Source: Chitinophagaceae bacterium
GTDB lineage: Bacteria > Bacteroidota > Bacteroidia > Chitinophagales > Chitinophagaceae
Assembly (NCBI GenBank): GCA_026785745.1
Contig: JAJAZO010000407.1
Location: 1-10,493, forward strand
Direction: 5' to 3'
Length of the DNA stretch: 10,493 nt
This document shows positions 5,537-10,493 of this stretch, piece by piece. Positions within the stretch are counted from its first letter, which is position 1. Each line of letters opens with the position of its first letter. The position numbers and the translations under genes were made by a program. The notes under the pieces are model-generated. The model saw only the letters and a program-made list of their open reading frames with translations, was not told where the DNA came from and ran no database searches.

Positions 5537-8248
5537 ATGAAATTATTTTTACCACTTCTTAATGCTGGGTTCAGGATTGTTGTCTTTATTACCGGGCTTT
5601 TATTATGCAACCATGCATATGCACAGCCTGCCAATGACAACTGTGCTACTGCAGTATTACTTACTTCCAATTCATCATGTGTAAACACTGCAGGTACTGT
5701 ACAAAATGCCACCAATTCCGGAGTAGCTGTAGCTCCATGCACCGGAAACCCAAATGATGATGTTTGGTACCGCTTTGTAACTACCTCCACAGATCATACT
5801 ATTACATTAAGAAATATCGGTTCTAACCTGAACACATCAGGTGCAAGGGTTCAATTATTCTCCGGCACTTGTACGGGACTTGTATCTGTAGCTTGTGGTA
5901 CTGCAAGCTTTGCTATGACCACATTGGCAAGAAATACTACTTATTATATCCGGGTTTATTCTGCCGGAGCAACTGCTATAACCAGTAATGGCGGGTTTAA
6001 TATTTGTGTTACCCATCCTGCTGCCCCTACTCCTCAAATTGATTTGGGAAAAAGTTGTATTAATATAAGTAAACCAACAGGGGGTACCGTAGAGCCAAAT
6101 GATATATTAGAAATAAGAGCATCGGTAGTTGTAAGGGCAGCTTCGTTTGATAGTTGCCAGTTTACGGATGTTGTTCCAACCGGCACTACTTACATAGCCA
6201 ATTCCTTAAAAATATTAACCAATGAAGGAAAGGACTATAAAACATTTACTGATGCAAGGTTTGATGCATCGAATGATGAGGGGTGGATAAGCGGATCGAA
6301 TATTACCATGAATATGGGATACCGCCAAGTGGATCAACCGGCTACTGTTTATCGCCGGGGAAGAATAAGGAACAACAATAATCATAAACCTTCCTTTTAT
6401 GGTAGCACCTGTATTTTAGTGGCAAGCTATCGGGTTCAGGTCACCGCTGGTTTTAATACCATGATTAATACAGGAGGAGGAATAGTAACTTATACCACTG
6501 CACCGCCGACAGTAACCGCATTTACTTTTCCAAACAGTCCTGTGATGGTATATAATAACTACGGCATCTGTTCCAATGTGGTAGGTGTAAACTCACTCGG
6601 TACAGAAACAAACGGAACTTTTGGAAGTGGTAATTTAAGAAACCGGGGAACTTCAGGCAATGTCCCTGTTGGTTATACTTTTAATCCATTTACCTGTAGT
6701 TCACCTCAGGACTATTATTATGGAATAGCCAATAATACAAGTGGTGGTGTTTATTCCACTTCTAATGCATGGCCAAAACCCGATGGAAATTGCTCTGCAA
6801 CGCCAACTACTCACCGGGTATTTACTTTATGGGATGTTGTCGGCGACCATACCGGAGCAGCCAGTCCAACACTGGGCAATCCTGCAACGGACACAACCGG
6901 TGGCCGCACCGGTGGTTATATGTTAATCATAAATGCTGCTTATCGTATTGACTCAGCATTCAATCATACCATCAGTGGATTATGTGCCAATACTTATTAT
7001 GAAATTTCCTGCTGGATGCGAAACATCTGTTCAAAATGTGGTTGCGACTCGAACGGTGTTGGTGCCAGCGGTGGGGGATATTTGCCCAGTGGCCCCGGCG
7101 ACTCTTCTGGTGTGCGGCCAAACCTTGCTATTGCATTAGATGGTGTTCGGTATTACACATCAGGGGATTTGCCGTATAATGGCCAATGGGTAAAAAAAGG
7201 ATTTACTTTTCTTACCGGTCCATCACAAACCAGTTTTACCATGCGGTTTTATAATAATGCGCCTGGTGGTGGTGGTAATGATTGGGCATTAGATGATATA
7301 TCGGTTGTGACCTGTTCACCACAAATGAATTATTCTCCCACTTTGAATCCGATGGTCTGTGACAGTAATATTTTGGTGATACGGGATACCGTCCGATCCT
7401 TCTTCAGCAACTATACCTATTATAAATGGCAGCGAAGCACAAATGGCGGTGCCACCTGGACGGATATAACAGCACCGGCAGGCCCATCTACTCCAACTTG
7501 GAACGGAACAGCCTGGGAGTATGTGGCCAGTTATACGGTTCCAACTATACATACACGGCCATCAAACAGTGGCGATCAATACAGGCTGGTAGTAGCTACT
7601 ACACTTACTAATCTTTCAGATGCTAATTGCCGGTTTACTGACACTGGTAATACTATTACACTAACAGTTATTCCCTGCGGTGTGCCACTTTCCAGTCAAC
7701 TATTATCATTCTCCGGAGGCATTACCAATGAAAGGGCTGTACTAAAATGGATAACTACCGGTGAAGACGAACCTCTTTTATTTGATGTGGAAAAAAGTAC
7801 TGATGGAATAAATTTTTATCTGGCCGGCACTGTCAACAGTTATAATAATTATACTTCTGAGCAAAGTACTTACACCTTTACCGACCCAACACCACTGGCA
7901 GGAAAAACATACTATCGCATCCGGATGAAAAATATGAATGGTCAATCAAAATTTTCAAGAACTATCCAGTTGTCCGCAGAAACAGATTTGCTTTCATTCG
8001 TTTCTGTTATTAATCCTTTTGGAAATGACCTTACATTTGAAGTAGCAGTTGACCAAACTGGAAAAGCAGATGCTGAACTTATTGATCCGGCAGGAAAAAT
8101 GGTTAAGAAAGTTTCATTTGAAATAGGTGCTGGTATAAACCGGCTTAATATTGATAATACAGAACTGCTGCCCGCCGGTATTTATTTTCTCCGGGTTAAA
8201 ATGCTGAACAATACCATTCAAAAAAGAGTGATAAAGCAAAATCAATAA
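5537..8248 (+). CDS. Multidomain secreted or surface protein with T9SS sorting domain, function unknown
   Basis: A 903-residue exported protein. Signal peptide 1-29 (cleavage AYA|Q). Segments I can see: about 31-160, a beta-sandwich of the NDNCATAVLL type with paired Cys and DDVWYRF, resembling pre-peptidase C-terminal/PPC-like modules; about 165-345, a DUF11-like adhesin-type segment (DILEIRASV, FTDVVPTGTTY); about 455-593, a jelly-roll, carbohydrate-binding-like domain ending in NDWALDDISVVTC, with a Cys cluster at 492, 498, 501 and 503; about 600-713, an Ig-like segment (YKWQRSTNGGATWTDI); about 720-812, a fibronectin III-like segment; and about 815-903, the sorting tail (LPAGIYFLRV then a basic end). 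There is no recognisable catalytic motif, so binding, adhesion or a structural role is most likely. Domain names come from memory of sequence patterns. It is probably co-expressed with the divergent quinoprotein gene through mirrored promoters. Confidence 0.8.
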   Translation: MKLFLPLLNAGFRIVVFITGLLLCNHAYAQPANDNCATAVLLTSNSSCVNTAGTVQNATNSGVAVAPCTGNPNDDVWYRFVTTSTDHTITLRNIGSNLNTSGARVQLFSGTCTGLVSVACGTASFAMTTLARNTTYYIRVYSAGATAITSNGGFNICVTHPAAPTPQIDLGKSCINISKPTGGTVEPNDILEIRASVVVRAASFDSCQFTDVVPTGTTYIANSLKILTNEGKDYKTFTDARFDASNDEGWISGSNITMNMGYRQVDQPATVYRRGRIRNNNNHKPSFYGSTCILVASYRVQVTAGFNTMINTGGGIVTYTTAPPTVTAFTFPNSPVMVYNNYGICSNVVGVNSLGTETNGTFGSGNLRNRGTSGNVPVGYTFNPFTCSSPQDYYYGIANNTSGGVYSTSNAWPKPDGNCSATPTTHRVFTLWDVVGDHTGAASPTLGNPATDTTGGRTGGYMLIINAAYRIDSAFNHTISGLCANTYYEISCWMRNICSKCGCDSNGVGASGGGYLPSGPGDSSGVRPNLAIALDGVRYYTSGDLPYNGQWVKKGFTFLTGPSQTSFTMRFYNNAPGGGGNDWALDDISVVTCSPQMNYSPTLNPMVCDSNILVIRDTVRSFFSNYTYYKWQRSTNGGATWTDITAPAGPSTPTWNGTAWEYVASYTVPTIHTRPSNSGDQYRLVVATTLTNLSDANCRFTDTGNTITLTVIPCGVPLSSQLLSFSGGITNERAVLKWITTGEDEPLLFDVEKSTDGINFYLAGTVNSYNNYTSEQSTYTFTDPTPLAGKTYYRIRMKNMNGQSKFSRTIQLSAETDLLSFVSVINPFGNDLTFEVAVDQTGKADAELIDPAGKMVKKVSFEIGAGINRLNIDNTELLPAGIYFLRVKMLNNTIQKRVIKQNQ

Positions 8249-8267
8249 TAATTTTTTGTGTCCTTTA

Positions 8268-8316
8268 TTATAAAAGAATAGTGGTCCCGAAAAGTAGCGG
8301 CTATTTTTCTTTATAA
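8268..8316. terminator. Possible bidirectional terminator between convergent genes
   Basis: TTATAAAAGAATAG at 8268-8281 pairs imperfectly with CTATTTTTCTTTATAA at 8301-8316, and CCG (8287-8289) can pair with CGG (8298-8300) inside. T-rich arms on both strands fit termination of the 903-residue gene and of lspA, whose stop codon (8313-8311) lies within the right arm. The stem is AT-rich and bulged, so confidence is moderate. Confidence 0.45.
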
Positions 8317-9021
8317 CACTTGTACTTTATCGCTAGCCTCTGTACTGGTTTCAATTGCTGTATGAGCTTCCGAAGGGGTGTTCTTTTTAAAAAAACGTTT
8401 TTGGAAAATCAGCAGTGTAATAACGCCGATGGAAATAGAAGCGTCTGCTATATTAAATATGGCACTGAAAAATTCAAACTCATCACCTCCTACAAAAGGA
8501 AACCAGGATGGGAAGTGGCCTTTAAACATGGGGAAGTAAAGCATATCTACTACACTGCCATGCAGAAACGAAGAATACCCGTTTGATGAAAATTCTGCAA
8601 TGCCTGAATACTGGAGATAATCATTAATGGAAGAATCGTACTTCAGGCCTTTATCGAAAAACATTCCGTAAAACATACTGTCAATCAGGTTGCCTAATGC
8701 ACCTGCATAAATCAACGCAGCACAAATTATAAAACCTCTTCTGTATTCCTGTTTCACAATTCTGCCAAGATACCAGGTACCAAAAATGACAGCCGCAAGC
8801 CGAAATAAGGTCAAAATAACTTTACCCGTTTCATTCCCAAATTTCCAGCCCCAGGCCATGCCGGGGTTCTCAATAAAATGCAGCCGAAACCAATCCATGC
8901 CCAATACCCTCGTCACTTCACCTGTTGGATGGCTGGTTTTAATCCAGATCTTCAACGCCTGATCCACGATGATGATGGCAGCGATTAAAAATACAACATA
9001 CTTTAGTTTCAGTGTCTTCAT
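8311..9021 (-). CDS. lspA: Lipoprotein signal peptidase (signal peptidase II)
   Basis: An inner-membrane aspartyl protease that cleaves prolipoprotein signal peptides before the lipidated Cys. The 236-residue product has hydrophobic segments near 8-28, 67-88, 95-113 and 188-207. Family motifs are VDQALK at 19-24 with Asp20, FIENPGMAWGW at 49-59 (the N-x-G-x-A-x-G block), GALGNLID at 107-114 with catalytic Asp114, VVDM at 157-160, and FNIADASISIG at 189-199 with catalytic Asp193. The stretch between GNLID and VVDM (about 115-156) is some 35 residues longer than in the short proteobacterial enzymes of about 165 residues, and a polar tail of 25 residues ends the protein. The ATG at 9021 begins a normal N-terminus. 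It follows murF-alr by 59 bases on the same strand and may share its transcript, but also has its own TATATTTG element. Confidence 0.95.
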   Translation of the reverse strand: MKTLKLKYVVFLIAAIIIVDQALKIWIKTSHPTGEVTRVLGMDWFRLHFIENPGMAWGWKFGNETGKVILTLFRLAAVIFGTWYLGRIVKQEYRRGFIICAALIYAGALGNLIDSMFYGMFFDKGLKYDSSINDYLQYSGIAEFSSNGYSSFLHGSVVDMLYFPMFKGHFPSWFPFVGGDEFEFFSAIFNIADASISIGVITLLIFQKRFFKKNTPSEAHTAIETSTEASDKVQVL

Positions 9022-9031
9022 AAATATCTGG

Positions 9032-9039
9032 CAAATATA
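9032..9039 (-). promoter_or_regulatory. Probable -7 promoter element of lspA
   Basis: On the minus strand TATATTTG matches TAnnTTTG exactly, 10 bases before the lspA ATG, which would give a very short leader. No TTG -33 box is seen at the expected distance, so it may be weak or need help. No terminator is visible between murF-alr and lspA. Confidence 0.45.
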
Positions 9040-9080
9040 CAGTTTTACGTTTTTTGGGGTTTGGCGGATCTTGTTAAATA

Positions 9081-10493
9081 TTATTCTTCAAAATAGACCC
9101 TCTTAACCCGTTGAGAAACACCGGTCATTATTTCATAAGGGATTGTTTCGGCCCATTTTGCAACCTGCTGAACAGGCAGTTGGTTGCCAAAAATAATAAC
9201 ATCATCCCCTTCCTGAACACCAGGAATATCGGTTACATCTATCATAAACATGTCCATGCAAACGGTGCCAATGACCGGAGCAAGTTTATTTTTTACTAAC
9301 ACTTTACCTGCACCATTACCTAATCTTCTTGGATAGCCATCAGCATAGCCGATGCGGATGGTAGCAATCACCGAATCTTTTTCTATATGCCCCTTTCGGT
9401 TATAGCTTACTGATTCTCCTTTTTTCAACAACCTGATCTGGGCAATGGTTGATTTAAGTGTAGTAACAGTTTGCAAATTCAGGCTGCCTGAGTTTGAACT
9501 TTCAACACCGTAAAGCCCGATGCCCAATCGTATCATATCCATCTGCAATTGTGGATGCCGAATAGCGGCTGCTGAATTAGCAATATGTTTGATAAAAGTA
9601 TAGCCCAGTTTATACTCCAGCTCTTTTGAAGCATTATCAAAAAGTTTAACCTGTTGCCATGTAAATTCATCCTGTGCCATTTCTTCGCTGGCTGCCAGAT
9701 GAGAAAAAACAGTTTGTACTTTAAACGAAGGGCTTGCCAGCAAAGCTGATGATAATTTCTCCATATCAGTAACAGCAAAACCCAGCCGGTTCATCCCGGT
9801 TTCTATTTCGATATGAACAGGATATTGTTGCAACCCTTCCTGTTGCAAAAATGTATCGAATGAATGCAGCAACTCAAAGGAATATATTTCAGGTTCAAGG
9901 TTGTTTTCAACGATTGATTCAAAAGCATTTTCTTCCGGGTTCATTACCATAATGGGTAATGTAATGCCAGCTTTTCTAAGCTCCACTCCTTCATCAGCAT
10001 AGGCCACACCGAGATAATCCACTTTGTGATATTGAAGAATGCCGGCAATTTCTGCACCACCACTTCCGTAGGCAAAGGCCTTCACCATTGCCATTATTTT
10101 AGTAGATGGCTTTACTACTTTCTGATACTCTTTCAGATTATGTGCAATGGCATTCAGGTTTATTTCCAGTAAAGTCTGATGTACTTTCTGTTCCAGCAAC
10201 TGCACAATTTTTTCAAAGGCAAAAGTTCTGGCTCCTTTTACCAGAATAGCTTCTTCCTTGAAATGAGAAGAACGGAATTGATGAATGAATTCTTCTGTAG
10301 ATGTGTATAACTCAACTAATATTTTTTCTCCAGTTCCTGCTAATAAATGCAAGAGGTTTGCTGCGATTTTTTCTCCAATACCAATTACCCTGCTGACTTT
10401 ATGCTTTATAAGACTTTCGAGAATTTGGTGATATAAAATATCAGCCGGTAATGAACTTTGTAAAAAATCAGAAAGTATTGCTGTTTTCTTATC
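9081..10493 (-). CDS. Bifunctional MurF-alanine racemase fusion (C-terminal part, cut by window edge)
   Basis: The frame is open to the right edge: 470 residues are visible and the true start lies outside. A TTG codon at 10352-10350 lies inside the frame and is not the start. Residues 1-100 match the end of MurF (UDP-MurNAc-tripeptide:D-Ala-D-Ala ligase): KTAILSDF at 3-10, RVIGIGEK, and EEAILVKGAR at 80-89. From about 105 comes a whole alanine racemase: MVKAFAYGSGG with the PLP lysine at 138, MNRLGF, MIRLGIGLYG, SVSYNRKG with the catalytic tyrosine at 364, IGYADGYPRRL and GTVCMDM. The racemase makes D-Ala from L-Ala, and MurF adds D-Ala-D-Ala to the peptidoglycan precursor in the cytosol, so the fusion joins steps of one pathway. 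Such fusions are known in Bacteroidota. lspA follows 59 bases downstream. Confidence 0.95.
   Translation of the reverse strand, partial: DKKTAILSDFLQSSLPADILYHQILESLIKHKVSRVIGIGEKIAANLLHLLAGTGEKILVELYTSTEEFIHQFRSSHFKEEAILVKGARTFAFEKIVQLLEQKVHQTLLEINLNAIAHNLKEYQKVVKPSTKIMAMVKAFAYGSGGAEIAGILQYHKVDYLGVAYADEGVELRKAGITLPIMVMNPEENAFESIVENNLEPEIYSFELLHSFDTFLQQEGLQQYPVHIEIETGMNRLGFAVTDMEKLSSALLASPSFKVQTVFSHLAASEEMAQDEFTWQQVKLFDNASKELEYKLGYTFIKHIANSAAAIRHPQLQMDMIRLGIGLYGVESSNSGSLNLQTVTTLKSTIAQIRLLKKGESVSYNRKGHIEKDSVIATIRIGYADGYPRRLGNGAGKVLVKNKLAPVIGTVCMDMFMIDVTDIPGVQEGDDVIIFGNQLPVQQVAKWAETIPYEIMTGVSQRVKRVYFEE

Noticed and set aside
8320..8586. Plus-strand open frame opposite lspA
   Set aside because: It is antisense to catalytic-motif regions of lspA and has no independent support.
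10350..10352. TTG as the start of a separate alanine racemase gene
   Set aside because: The frame continues upstream with convincing MurF sequence to the window edge, so the TTG is an internal Leu codon of the fusion.

Overview
The window looks like chromosomal DNA from a member of the Bacteroidota, most likely near the Chitinophagaceae. The evidence is: two secreted proteins ending in type IX secretion (T9SS) sorting domains; a MurF-alanine racemase fusion of the kind known from this phylum; start codons without Shine-Dalgarno sequences; and several promoters of the TTG-N20-TAnnTTTG type. The assignment is inferred from these traits, not from a database match.

Left part (1-1360, minus strand): a lipoprotein-like phosphatase/phosphodiesterase of the alkaline phosphatase superfamily is followed, with a 4-base ATGA overlap, by the start of a GH29 alpha-L-fucosidase cut by the window edge. 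fumC (class II fumarase) is divergent from them, on the plus strand at 1470-2867. A small unrecognised gene (75 codons, 3054-3281) follows. It has a plausible promoter and is closed by a near-ideal terminator with a 16-bp stem.

Middle (3369-8248): a second, more complex hairpin separates the small gene from a convergent gene encoding a soluble quinoprotein (PQQ) glucose dehydrogenase-like protein with a T9SS tail. That gene is divergent from one for a 903-residue multidomain T9SS surface or secreted protein. Their 210-bp shared upstream region is the most notable part of the window. Both promoters carry the same two boxes (11 and 12 bp) at the same spacing, arranged as a mirror image around about 5405. 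Both leaders also carry the same 12-bp box, and in one copy the homology runs into the start codon. This suggests an inverted duplication and co-expression of the two exported proteins.

Right part (8311-10493, minus strand): cell-envelope housekeeping genes. These are the end of the murF-alr fusion (D-Ala-D-Ala addition to the peptidoglycan precursor plus D-alanine supply), then lspA (lipoprotein signal peptidase) with its own likely promoter. LspA would mature lipoproteins such as the phosphatase candidate at the left end.

I found no mobile elements, CRISPR arrays, tRNA or rRNA genes, and no clear defence system. Apart from the mirrored promoter region, the gene content looks ordinary.
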